A stretch of 64,000 nucleotides of DNA from Fuerstiella sp. (lineage in GTDB: Bacteria > Planctomycetota > Planctomycetia > Planctomycetales > Planctomycetaceae). The DNA is taken from contig JAQWOH010000059.1 in the NCBI GenBank assembly GCA_029245955.1, positions 26,270-90,269 on the forward strand, given 5' to 3'. Position numbers and translations under genes: made by a program. The notes below the pieces were generated by a model that saw nothing but the letters and a program-made list of their open reading frames with translations, was not told where the DNA came from and made no database searches. Shown here piece by piece: positions 25,807 through 34,815 of this stretch. Within the stretch, counting starts at the first letter, position 1; every line of letters begins with the position of its first letter.

Positions 25807-27213
25807 CTACCCCGCCTGACGTCTTGTTTCCAGCTGACTTAGACGGTTGTACAGTGTCTTCAGCGCAATGCCCAGTTCCCTGGCCGCCGCCGGTTTGTCG
25901 CCGTTGTGTCGATTCAACACGTGCAGAATCATCTGATCTTCCATTTCGCGCAGAGTTCGCGGTTGATCATCAAACACGGCAGACGCCAATTGCTGGCCGG
26001 TCGCCTGGCCGCCGCGCGACAGACTTTCAGGCAGATCGTCCGGTGTAATCTTATGGCCATCCGAAAGAATCACGGAATGTTCCATGACGTTTGCCAGTTC
26101 ACGCACGTTTCCTGTCCATGTGTGAGCCTGTAGCGCTTCCATCGTTTCGGGAGACAGAAATCCGGCGGGCAACGATTCCCGTTTGAGATGCCGGGCAGCC
26201 AGATGTCGCGCCAAAACCGGAATGTCTTCGCGCCGTTCGCGCAAAGGCGGCAGATGTATTTCAAATGTATTCACGCGAAAAACCAGATCTTCGCGAAATG
26301 TGCCGGCCTCAACCATCTCCTGCAAATCACTGTTCGTAGCGCACACGATACGAACGTCGACCTTGAATGGTTCGTTTTCCCCAACACGGCGTACTTCGCC
26401 GGATTCCAGAAAACGCAGCAGCTTGACCTGCATCGACTTGTTCAGTTCGCCAAGTTCGTCAAGGAACAGCGTTCCACCATTAGCGACTTCGAATAAACCT
26501 GTTCGCGCCGTGTCAGCTCCCGTAAAGGCACCCTTTCGATGGCCAAAAAACTCACTTTCGACAAGGTTCTCCGGAATTGCACCGCAATTGACGGCAACAA
26601 ACGGTGCATCCGCGCGTTCGCTTTGCTCGTGAACACGGCGTGCCACCATCTCTTTACCTGTTCCGGTTTCCCCCAGAATCAGCACGGCCGAATTCGTTGG
26701 CGCAATCTTGTCAACAAGCTTCTTGACCCGCCGCATTCCGGCCGACTCACCGATCAGGTCAGAATGCCCTTCGACCTGCAGCAGGCGACTTTCCAGTGCC
26801 AGATTCTTGTTCAGCAAAGCTTTCTTGTCGCCAATCCGCTGCAGCACAGCAGAGATTTCAAATAACGAAACCGGCTTCGGCAGAAAGTCGTATGCTCCCA
26901 TCCGCACCGCACGAATCGCATCGTCCATGCTCCCGTGACCAGTGCTGATCACGTACTCGGTGTCCGGGGAGTGTTCACGCAGATGATCGATCACATCCCA
27001 GCCACTACCACCAGGCATCCGCAGATCCACGATCGCCGCATCAAAAGTATTCTTACTGACTGTGTCCATCGCTTCACCAGGCGATCGGCACACTGTCGCA
27101 GCATGCCCCATCCGTGGAAGCTCAGATTCCAGCAGTTCGGAGATCGATTCGTCATCGTCCACGAACAGAACTCGCAACTTATGTTTTCCAGATCCAGCCA
27201 CTGCCAACTCCAT
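25807..27213 (-). CDS. NtrC-family sigma-54-dependent response regulator
   Basis: The 468-residue protein has all three NtrC-type domains. The N-terminal receiver contains VLFVDDDESISELLE, the phospho-acceptor in AAIVDLRMPGGSG and the Lys in YDFLPKPVSLFE. The AAA+ domain has Walker A (ILGETGTGKEMVARRVHE), the sigma-54 contact loop GAFTGA, Walker B (GGTLFLDELGELN) and the arginine-finger region FREDLVFRVNTFEIHLPPLR. The C-terminal Fis-type helix-turn-helix is GDKPAAARELGIALKTLYNR. It should activate sigma-54 promoters after phosphorylation. No histidine kinase gene is adjacent, so its partner and targets are unknown. The ATG at 27213 is close to the receiver start. Confidence 0.94.
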   Translation of the reverse strand: MELAVAGSGKHKLRVLFVDDDESISELLESELPRMGHAATVCRSPGEAMDTVSKNTFDAAIVDLRMPGGSGWDVIDHLREHSPDTEYVISTGHGSMDDAIRAVRMGAYDFLPKPVSLFEISAVLQRIGDKKALLNKNLALESRLLQVEGHSDLIGESAGMRRVKKLVDKIAPTNSAVLILGETGTGKEMVARRVHEQSERADAPFVAVNCGAIPENLVESEFFGHRKGAFTGADTARTGLFEVANGGTLFLDELGELNKSMQVKLLRFLESGEVRRVGENEPFKVDVRIVCATNSDLQEMVEAGTFREDLVFRVNTFEIHLPPLRERREDIPVLARHLAARHLKRESLPAGFLSPETMEALQAHTWTGNVRELANVMEHSVILSDGHKITPDDLPESLSRGGQATGQQLASAVFDDQPRTLREMEDQMILHVLNRHNGDKPAAARELGIALKTLYNRLSQLETRRQAG

Positions 27214-27565
27214 GGCAAAATGCTCCGAATTCCTTTCGAAGCGTCGTTAATCGTGTCATTCAACATAATGATCGACGAATACCGTCGGAACGATATCCGT
27301 GCTGGTCAAGCCAGCGACCATCAAACTCCTTTAGTATCAAATTGCCGCAATCGCAGCAACGTAAGATACAGCGACCCCACACCCCACTACCCCCATTCAC
27401 CCCAAATACCACATTTAAACGTAAATCGAGGATGCCACGGAGCTGAGCGGCCTGGCAGCAGAAAGATGAAAAGCAGCTTTCTCACAGTGCAACACTACTG
27501 TTCATGTGCGGCCTGCATTTCCGAACGTCACCGGTACCACCAACCGTTGTGTTGTCTTCGCGGTG
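27214..27565. other. Intergenic stretch, nothing recognised
   Basis: Lies upstream of the NtrC-type gene and downstream of the hydrolase gene, both on the minus strand. A C-rich tract (about 27370-27410) is the only notable composition. No gene, RNA or terminator was supported. Confidence 0.4.
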
Positions 27566-29506
27566 TCATTTGGTACTTGCTTGATGGCGGACTTCAACAG
27601 AATGCCTCAACGGCAGAATCCGAGAACTCTTTTGTTGTATCTCAGTTAGGTGTTGCAGCAGCACGCGTCGCACTTCATCGATGGTTTCCCGCCGGCGATG
27701 AACCTCACTGTGGCCGGCCCTCACGCGGATTTCGGAATCAGCGTCGTCACGATGAGCACTCGTGAGTTTCACGACACCGTCAGACCATTCCGCCATCGTC
27801 CTGCCCCGGCTCACGCCAACAACATTGTGGTGAACAACCTCGTCCGGGATCGTCGTTTGGCTGACGAGTCGCACTACGGCGGAATTCCGGTCAAGGGAAT
27901 CCACGCTTGTTCGCGGAGTAAATATACGATCCCAGATGCTCTGATTGTTCTGGCGAAAAATCAATTCGCTGAGAGCCGAGGTACGGCTGGGGAGAAAGAC
28001 GAGGGAGCCACTTAACCAGCGTGTGAAGACATTAGCGTAACCGCTGCCGCCAAAAGGGCTTGCAATGGTCACAATCCGGTCAACGGATCGATCAGCTTCA
28101 AAAAAGAAAACACGCTGAATGGATTCGTGAGCTTTCCGATCAGCCTTAATCTCAGCGACGGGCAGTTTGCTCATTGAGTTCCATAACTTGTCATCACTGT
28201 CGATCGTTAACAGATATGACATCAATCCGCCCATGCTATGCCCGACGACGACCATCTGATCCAGTTTCTCATTGAGTCCATGAGGGTCGCAGCGCTGTCG
28301 CAATTCCTTAAGTCGGTCTCGCAAACTGGCTGTGGCGAAGGTGAGCGGCTGACCGGTGGGATACATGTAGAACCAGAACTGATATTTTTCTCGAATGGCC
28401 GGATCGCTTTGTAGATCATTGAACATCTCCATCCATGTAATCGGACTGGACCAGATGCCGTGAACCATCAACACGGGAATGCGATCCGGATCATAGGGCT
28501 GCACCATGTACAGACCTTCCAGTGTCTCAGCCTGGTCAGGACGCAAAAAGGCGAAGGTATCCAGCAGCGACAGTTTGGGATTGGTCAGAAACCAGGCCAG
28601 CGGTGTGCTGAGATCTGTTTCCAAAGGAACCAGAGTGTCATTGACAACAACACCATCGGAATCTCGCGGGTCAAACACCTGCAGATGAATTCGGTCCTGG
28701 CTTTCGTCGCCGTTCCGAGGAAATCTCGCCACAACAGTGGCTGGAAAACTCAGTCGCTCCGCATAGTAATCTTCCAGATCACTGCCATCCTGCCGTTGTC
28801 GATGAATGACAATGGGCACACCAACACCGCGTGAATCATGTCGATTACGCAGGTTCTTCAATTCGTAATCGGCAACGAAATAGAATGCGCCCAACTGAGT
28901 TTCGCTCAGCCAGTGAGTGGGATGGGGAATCTCAACATCTAACTGACGGCCTGTCATGGGCATCCGAATGGTTCGTCCCAGGCGATACCTGCCGCTGTAC
29001 TTCACCAGCCGCAGCAGCTCCTGAAGACTGGTGTTGTAGATATCGGTCGTCTCCCGGTGTATTGCGGCATTGGGGTCGAGCAGTCGCCCGTCTGCATCCG
29101 GCTCGGTCAGATACCGCCAACTGAACTCTGCAGCATCAAGGCAAAGCTCCATCGCCAGTTCGCGGTCTTTTTTCCTGGAGCTCTGCGCCGCCAGATAGCT
29201 GACTTCAGAATAGGCGTGCAAAGCCTCGCGGTGACAATTTCCGCCGATCTGATTCCGGCAATGCTGTAGCATCCGGACAAAGTCATCACCGTGAAAATAA
29301 GACGACGACGTCAGGAATGCGTTCGTCCGATCGGACGGTCCGCGGTCTCCGAATGCTGTCTTGTTCAATCGCTGTGTAATCGGATTGATCGGCCGTTCCC
29401 TCAATTCCACAAATTCAACCGTTGTACAGCCGCTGAACAGCGCAGTAGTCACTGTGCAAACAATCAGCGAGCGCAAGAAGCGTTTATGGGGAGGGGAATG
29501 CAGCAC
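27566..29506 (-). CDS. Alpha/beta-hydrolase lipoprotein (esterase/lipase-like)
   Basis: The 646-residue product begins at a GTG (29506) with a lipoprotein signal: FLRSLIVCTVTTALFSGC, lipobox LFSGC. A helical N-terminal part of some 300 residues (CLDAAEFSWRYLTEPDADG and around) precedes the hydrolase domain. The oxyanion-hole strand is IPVLMVHGIWSSPITW. The nucleophile elbow is VVVGHSMGGLMSYLLTI with the Ser at G-H-S-M-G. A later IASPFGGSGYANVF is typical of PGAP1-like or lipase folds, and the catalytic His is likely in VVHHNVVGVS. The protein is expected to be membrane-anchored, acting on esters outside the cytoplasm. Substrate is unknown. No operon partner is visible. Confidence 0.82.
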   Translation of the reverse strand: MLHSPPHKRFLRSLIVCTVTTALFSGCTTVEFVELRERPINPITQRLNKTAFGDRGPSDRTNAFLTSSSYFHGDDFVRMLQHCRNQIGGNCHREALHAYSEVSYLAAQSSRKKDRELAMELCLDAAEFSWRYLTEPDADGRLLDPNAAIHRETTDIYNTSLQELLRLVKYSGRYRLGRTIRMPMTGRQLDVEIPHPTHWLSETQLGAFYFVADYELKNLRNRHDSRGVGVPIVIHRQRQDGSDLEDYYAERLSFPATVVARFPRNGDESQDRIHLQVFDPRDSDGVVVNDTLVPLETDLSTPLAWFLTNPKLSLLDTFAFLRPDQAETLEGLYMVQPYDPDRIPVLMVHGIWSSPITWMEMFNDLQSDPAIREKYQFWFYMYPTGQPLTFATASLRDRLKELRQRCDPHGLNEKLDQMVVVGHSMGGLMSYLLTIDSDDKLWNSMSKLPVAEIKADRKAHESIQRVFFFEADRSVDRIVTIASPFGGSGYANVFTRWLSGSLVFLPSRTSALSELIFRQNNQSIWDRIFTPRTSVDSLDRNSAVVRLVSQTTIPDEVVHHNVVGVSRGRTMAEWSDGVVKLTSAHRDDADSEIRVRAGHSEVHRRRETIDEVRRVLLQHLTEIQQKSSRILPLRHSVEVRHQASTK

Positions 29507-30019
29507 AGATACACAAAGGCAGGAATTTCAAGTCAGCCGCCTGCGACAACGAGTTGGCCATTGACGCGATGGTGATTGACGCCGCAGCCAGAGATGGGAT
29601 ACGGTCCGAGCGACCTCATACCGGTCAAACCGCGTGCCGTAGCCTCTTTCGGAAGCTCATTTCGGTCAATGCCAACCTGCGGCGGGGCCGTCTGTACGCC
29701 GGTTCGAGTTGCCGAACTGCAAATGCCGAACGTTGTACGAGTCGTCCGTAATGTGTTCAGGACGTGGTGAAACGCTCAAACGACAAACTCGTCTGAGCGG
29801 TTGCGAAGAAGCCTCGCGACTGATCTGGGACGGACACAACGACAAAACCGGCGGCCGCAATGGAAACCTGGCTCTCAACGCAACACAGGGAAACTAGGCA
29901 AACGGCAGACGACAAAGCAACGTAGGACAGACCAGGCGGAACACGACTTCGCATCGAATGCACGGGACCAACCAGCAAGCGTGAACAGAACGTTCGGAAA
30001 AAATCAAATTCTGCCTACG
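29507..30019. other. Intergenic stretch with one hairpin
   Basis: This is the divergent region between the hydrolase (-) and DUF2079 gene (+). A hairpin at 29773-29799 pairs CGCTCA with TGAGCG and, inside, ACGA with TCGT. It has no T run. An open frame extends upstream of 30020 from a TTG at 29801, but its residues (rich in Arg, Gln, Asn, Thr) look non-coding. Confidence 0.4.
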
Positions 30020-32176
30020 ATGCTCGGATTTCTGGCAGCGTCCTGGGCATGGTCATGGACTCTTGCTGAGTTGCTCAGCGATTCGCAGATGGCACGACAG
30101 GTCTGGCCGTCCGACATCAACGCTCACGTTGTCAATTGCCTGGGTGGCCACATCTCACGAGATGCACTGGGGCGTTCCGTGGCAATGCTCGGAGTACTGA
30201 ACGTGTGGCTGCGGTTGCTGGCAGCAACCGGTGGAATAGCCGTCGTTGTATGCCTCACACAAAAACAGGAATCCGCCGACAGAGTTAAGTCCGTTCTGAC
30301 TGACGTCCTTCGACAGTCTTCGGCAGTATTACTGGTCGGAGCTGGGTTGTGGGTGTTGTGGCTGGCTGGCATAAGCAGTGAATCTGTGCAGCGATTTATC
30401 GTCGGCGGTACAGGACTGTGGCTGACAATGACCTCAGCCTGCCTTGTGTGGGTCTGGATTAACGCAGCATGTGGCGGCCTTCAGGAGCGTCAACTTGCGT
30501 TCGAGGAGCCCAGTGCGCGGATATCCATCGCAGTGTTGCTGTTAAGCATCGCCTGCTGGGTAAGCGTGTCCTATTGGATGAATGCCAGCCTGTACGAACA
30601 GCTACTGGTTCCTCACGGCGATTCCGCGATGTACGAAGAGCATCTCTGGAATATCCGACACGGCAAAGGGTTTCGCAGCTATCTTGATCAGGGTCTGTTT
30701 TTCGGCGAGCACATTCAGGTCATTCACCTGCTGCTGTTGCCACTGCATATAATCTGGCCCTCCCACCTGCTGCTGGAGCTGGCTGAATCAATTGCGCTGG
30801 GGTGCTGTGCGATCCCCGTTTTTCTGATGACGCGACGGCACACGGGAAGTCATCGGGCGGCTGTCTTTATGGCCCTCGCATGGCTTGCTTTTTATCCAAT
30901 GCACTATCTGGATATTGCTATTGACCAGAAGTCGTTCCGACCGATCGCTCTGGGACTGCCATTTCTGTTCTGGACCATCCACCTGTTCGAGGTGCGCAAA
31001 TATCGGGCAGCCACCATCTGCCTGCTGCTCACCCTTTCGGCGAAAGAAGATTACGCCCTGGTCACCTTTCCGCTGATGGCAGTCCTTGCCTTCGAGGCGT
31101 TCCTGAAGTACCAATCAGGTGAGCGGGTGTCGGCCAGAGCCGTCGCCGGCCACGATGAGTCCGCGCAGCAAACAGCCAGTGACGACCGCGCGGCCGTCCG
31201 CTGGGCCTCCGGCCTGGCATTGTTTTCGGCCATTTATCTGGCAGCCGTGGTGCTGGTCATTATCCCGACATTTCGCTCGGGAGATCATGTGCATTACAGC
31301 CGGTATTTCGGCAATCTGGGCAGCAGTCCGGGCGATCTGGTGAAAACCTCCCTGAACCATCCAGGCAAAGTCGTACGCCAGATGCTGACTGCACAAACAG
31401 CCGTCTATCTTCTTGTATTTCTGGGACCGCTGGCCTTCTGGCCTGTTCGGAAACCTCGGCTGCTGCTGGCCGGTATCCTGACTTTCACCATGTTGTCGCT
31501 GCTGCAGTTCGGCACTGACAACAACAATCTTCCAACTGTTCCGTTTCACCACTTTCATGCTCCTTTGCTGCCAATTCTGTTTTGGGCCGCCATCGCGGGC
31601 ATCGGGGCAACAGCCAGTGACCCGAGCTACAGCTGTGACAGTAAACCGGCGCGCCAAGATCCCATGAGCTGGCTGAGAACATTTGTGCCTCGTCACGTGA
31701 GTCCCACCAGCGGTTCTCTGCTGGTACTGTGTTGCTGTATTGGCACGACGGTGACCGGCTCCCTGACGCCAATGGGGGCGGCATTCTGGTCCACAAGATC
31801 TCCGTTCGGGCGGCAGGCTCTGTATCACCCCGTGAATCCTGACCAGCAGCAACGAGCTCTGATGGCGCCCCGAGTGGTCGAGCAGATTCCACTGACGGCT
31901 CGTGTCGCGGCAACGGACTTCATTCATACGCGGCTGACACATTGTGAGCGGTCCTACGACTACAGCAAGTACCTTCGTGCTGTCAATAACTTCCAGCCGG
32001 GGGTTCCGCCGGACACTGACTACATCGTAATCGACACCGGCCACCGGTACAGCGATATTCGTTCGGCCGCGGCCGTTCCCGAACTGCAGGGCGAAACCGA
32101 CTGGGAACTGCTGCCCGACACTACAAACGGCTATTTCCTGTTGCTGCAGAGGAAGCAGCCGGCCCCCGCTGACTGA
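30020..32176 (+). CDS. DUF2079 multi-pass membrane protein
   Basis: The protein has about a dozen hydrophobic segments and the DUF2079 core around GDSAMYEEHLWNIRHGKGF, GEHIQVIHLLLLPLHIIWPS, LELAESIALGCCAIPVFLM and FRPIALGLPFLFW. The acidic LSAKEDYALVTFPLMAVLAF segment is typical. DUF2079 proteins resemble GT-C glycosyltransferases in topology, but their reaction is not established. A soluble C-terminal piece (YDYSKYLRAVNNFQPGVPPD) ends the protein. Compared with relatives, an extra N-terminal block of four to five helices precedes the core. The start is uncertain: ATG 30020 is chosen because it leads directly into the first helix. GTG 29981 or TTG 29801 would add a basic, unlikely extension. 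Confidence 0.78.
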   Translation: MLGFLAASWAWSWTLAELLSDSQMARQVWPSDINAHVVNCLGGHISRDALGRSVAMLGVLNVWLRLLAATGGIAVVVCLTQKQESADRVKSVLTDVLRQSSAVLLVGAGLWVLWLAGISSESVQRFIVGGTGLWLTMTSACLVWVWINAACGGLQERQLAFEEPSARISIAVLLLSIACWVSVSYWMNASLYEQLLVPHGDSAMYEEHLWNIRHGKGFRSYLDQGLFFGEHIQVIHLLLLPLHIIWPSHLLLELAESIALGCCAIPVFLMTRRHTGSHRAAVFMALAWLAFYPMHYLDIAIDQKSFRPIALGLPFLFWTIHLFEVRKYRAATICLLLTLSAKEDYALVTFPLMAVLAFEAFLKYQSGERVSARAVAGHDESAQQTASDDRAAVRWASGLALFSAIYLAAVVLVIIPTFRSGDHVHYSRYFGNLGSSPGDLVKTSLNHPGKVVRQMLTAQTAVYLLVFLGPLAFWPVRKPRLLLAGILTFTMLSLLQFGTDNNNLPTVPFHHFHAPLLPILFWAAIAGIGATASDPSYSCDSKPARQDPMSWLRTFVPRHVSPTSGSLLVLCCCIGTTVTGSLTPMGAAFWSTRSPFGRQALYHPVNPDQQQRALMAPRVVEQIPLTARVAATDFIHTRLTHCERSYDYSKYLRAVNNFQPGVPPDTDYIVIDTGHRYSDIRSAAAVPELQGETDWELLPDTTNGYFLLLQRKQPAPAD

Positions 32177-32884
32177 ATACTGACAGTTCGAATTCGGTGA
32201 ACAGCGATGCCGTCCAGCTCCGACATCAGACCGGTCTTTCACTCCGTTGCCGCCGTTGAACTCACATCGTGACTACATCTAACACGCAGCCAGCACGACC
32301 AAAACGACTTCGCACCCCCATGCTCTTCCGATAATCATCCCACCGGCGGCAAACTTCCGCTGAGCACCGGAAGATCAAACGCGCACACGGCATTGGCTTC
32401 CAGAATCTGATTGTCCAGTTGAAAGCGGCCGATTCCGTCATCACCCTTCTTGGCCGGTTCATGACCCATCATTGTGGTCATCGCTGTTCGTCACGCCAGA
32501 CGTACCCCATCCCGCTGCCAATCCTGCTGCAGCTAAGTCGTGATTTCCACGTTGATACCTACATTGACAGGAGTCACAACAGGTCGAAGTCCGTTGCTAT
32601 TGGGGCCGACCACCGGAATCTGGCTAACAACAAGGAGCACGCGGTGCCCGGCGCAAAGATTGCCGGTGACCTTGTTTCTGATATTCAGAGTTCCGTGATA
32701 CCCACTGGTTGATTCACTGAGTTCGTTAAGTTCCGCCTGATCCGTTTCCGGAACCTCTTCCGGGTTTCGCCTTGCAACCGCACTCAACGGCAACCACCGC
32801 ACCCCAATCGACAGTGGCTGACTACCCACGGTCTTCGCCGCAATCATTGTAATTGCAGCCCTCGGACAAGCGTCTTTGCCTTCA
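32177..32884. other. Stretch holding possible remnants of a secreted protein
   Basis: No intact gene was recognised. On the minus strand two pieces look protein-like but are separated by stops: LNIRNKVTGNLCAGHRVLLV with VVTPVNVGINVEITT (ending 32533), and FQLDNQILEANAVCAFDLPV ending near 32333. They could be the end of a decayed extracellular protein. No family was identified and the evidence is weak. No tRNA-Sec gene was seen despite the adjacent selB. Confidence 0.3.
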
Positions 32885-34801
32885 TCAACCGGGTGCACCG
32901 GACACGAACTGCTCCAGTGCGGAACCCGCGATCCTGACGTTTTCTTTTCTGCTGGTGACGTTCATCCTGTCACAGTATTCGAGAAACGGAATCGCGTGTT
33001 TGCGCGTCACCTGCCAGCGATCACGAATGTCAGCCACCGACAGTTGCGAATCGGACACAAACAGATCATTCAGTTCATCGCACAGTTCGTGAAAAACCTG
33101 ATTCGAAACCAGCAGGCCTTTGCCGATGTCCCGGAGAATTCCGGTCTGAACGGCGAATCGGGACAACGACGTCACCGTGTCGAAGGTCAGGTCCAGCTTT
33201 GCCGCAATATCCTTCGTCGTCGGTGGCGCACGATTGCCGTCAAACAGCCGGACAATCTGCTCCATTCGGGACTGCTGACGTTTAGAGAGCGAGTTTTCAC
33301 CGGAAGCCGCGGCCACCATGCGTCCCAGACGCACAACTGCCCCGGCATCGATCAAGGACTTCAGCGACAGACGAATCAGCTCTGCAGAGCCGAATGCCTT
33401 CGCCTGCTGTACGACAGATTCTTCGACAGACCATGCATCATGAGACTCTTCCGCACGCCGTGTCAGCAGATCGACAATAAAACGTTTGATGCGATCAATG
33501 GCCATCGTCGAAACCAGATGCAACGAACTCGCCAGTTTCTTTACGCTGCCGGTCTCCAGAGCCTGAGTGATCACCTCTCTTTGTTCGTCCCTTGAAATCC
33601 CCAGCTGCAGTTCACACCACGAATGCGTAGGACCGATTTCACCAAGAAATTCGGCCCAGGCGACCAGGCGTTCCGTGGCATCGGACATGGCGATCTTTTC
33701 GCCGAGTTCGATCAGTTTTCGTGAACGCTTTGTGCCGCCGTCCAGCGTTGCGAGAACAGTGCCACCACCGACAGTACCAACAGGATATGGCAGGCGGAAC
33801 AGACACTTCTGACCAAACGTGGCGATGATGGGATTGTCGGTTTCCACGACAACCACGCTCGACTGCGACGGCTGCAGACGTCGCGTGCCGGTGATGCGTG
33901 CGCTGCACGCCGCAGCGGCGATGTGCAACTGCAGTGTTGCAGGACATTTAATCTCCGGCGAGTCCTTAAACGTCCTGACTTCCACGAGCAGATGCCGGCG
34001 TTTACGGAAAACGTCTGGCTGAATAAGTTCGTCACCTCGCTGCACTGCATTGGCAGAAACTCCAGTCACGTTCAGGGCCGTGCGGTGGCCCACCTTCGAC
34101 GACTGAACGGCTTCGCCGTGAACTTCAACCTCACGAACCCGTACCAGTTCTCCCGAATTGGCCAGTTCCAGGTTGTCGCCGGTCTGTATGGCGCCGCTCC
34201 AGACGGTCCCGGCGATGACGCAGCCACGTCCGGGCATACTGAACACACGGTCGACCGGCATCCGAAAGTATTCACCGCAGGCACGTTCTTCAAGACTGTC
34301 CGTGAAGTCGCACAACTGCGCCGTCAACCTGTCGATTCCGATATTCTTCACCGGCGATACAGGAACCATCGGAACATCGCGGAAGCCGAAGTCGTCCAGA
34401 AATAACTCCAGGTCTTCCCTGAGTTCTGCCTGTGCGGCATCGGTTGCCAGATCGATGCGCGACAGTGCCACCATCAGCTGCTTCACGCCCAGCATCTGCA
34501 GAATGGACGCATGTTCCAGAGTCTGCTCCTGTATTCCCTGATCGCAGGCCACCACCAACAGCCCGATATCAATACCCGAAACGCCAGCTAGAAGGTTGCC
34601 TACGTACTTCTGGTGCCCTGGCGCATCAATCAGAGCAAACTGATGATCGCCTTTCGTGAACGAGGCGAATCCCAGGTCAATCGTGATGCCTCGGAGTTTT
34701 TCTTCCGGATGAGTGTCCGTGTCGACACCAGTCAGCGCAGCAACTAACGATGTCTTGCCGTGATCAATGTGGCCGATGACACCAACAATGCTGTAACTCA
34801 T
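32885..34801 (-). CDS. selB: Selenocysteine-specific elongation factor SelB
   Basis: SelB carries selenocysteinyl-tRNA to UGA codons that have a SECIS element. The G domain is classic: G1 IGHIDHGKTSLVAALTG, G2 region EEKLRGITIDLGFA, G3 LIDAPGHQKYVGNLLAG and a GVKQLMVALSRIDL G4 region. The EF-Tu-like domains II and III follow (VDRVFSMPGRGCVIAGTVWS). The C-terminal half has winged-helix repeats for SECIS binding, ending with LSVADIRDRWQVTRKHAIPF. The ATG at 34801 with GAGG six bases upstream is chosen. A longer frame to 34864 would run into the preceding gene. At 638 residues it is full length. selA, selD and the tRNA-Sec gene are not in the window. Confidence 0.94.
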   Translation of the reverse strand: MSYSIVGVIGHIDHGKTSLVAALTGVDTDTHPEEKLRGITIDLGFASFTKGDHQFALIDAPGHQKYVGNLLAGVSGIDIGLLVVACDQGIQEQTLEHASILQMLGVKQLMVALSRIDLATDAAQAELREDLELFLDDFGFRDVPMVPVSPVKNIGIDRLTAQLCDFTDSLEERACGEYFRMPVDRVFSMPGRGCVIAGTVWSGAIQTGDNLELANSGELVRVREVEVHGEAVQSSKVGHRTALNVTGVSANAVQRGDELIQPDVFRKRRHLLVEVRTFKDSPEIKCPATLQLHIAAAACSARITGTRRLQPSQSSVVVVETDNPIIATFGQKCLFRLPYPVGTVGGGTVLATLDGGTKRSRKLIELGEKIAMSDATERLVAWAEFLGEIGPTHSWCELQLGISRDEQREVITQALETGSVKKLASSLHLVSTMAIDRIKRFIVDLLTRRAEESHDAWSVEESVVQQAKAFGSAELIRLSLKSLIDAGAVVRLGRMVAAASGENSLSKRQQSRMEQIVRLFDGNRAPPTTKDIAAKLDLTFDTVTSLSRFAVQTGILRDIGKGLLVSNQVFHELCDELNDLFVSDSQLSVADIRDRWQVTRKHAIPFLEYCDRMNVTSRKENVRIAGSALEQFVSGAPG

Positions 34802-34815
34802 TACTTCCTCAGGTG

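Noticed and set aside
26935..27765. Long plus-strand frame between the NtrC-type and hydrolase genes
   Set aside because: It is antisense to both flanking genes and has atypical composition with no motif.
29801..30019. N-terminal extension of the DUF2079 protein from a TTG
   Set aside because: Composition is Arg/Gln/Asn/Thr-rich, with no Shine-Dalgarno and no fit to a leader peptide.
31115..32242. 375-codon minus-strand frame antisense to the DUF2079 gene
   Set aside because: Arg/Gln-rich sequence without motifs; the sense strand codes clear membrane helices and a DUF2079 core.
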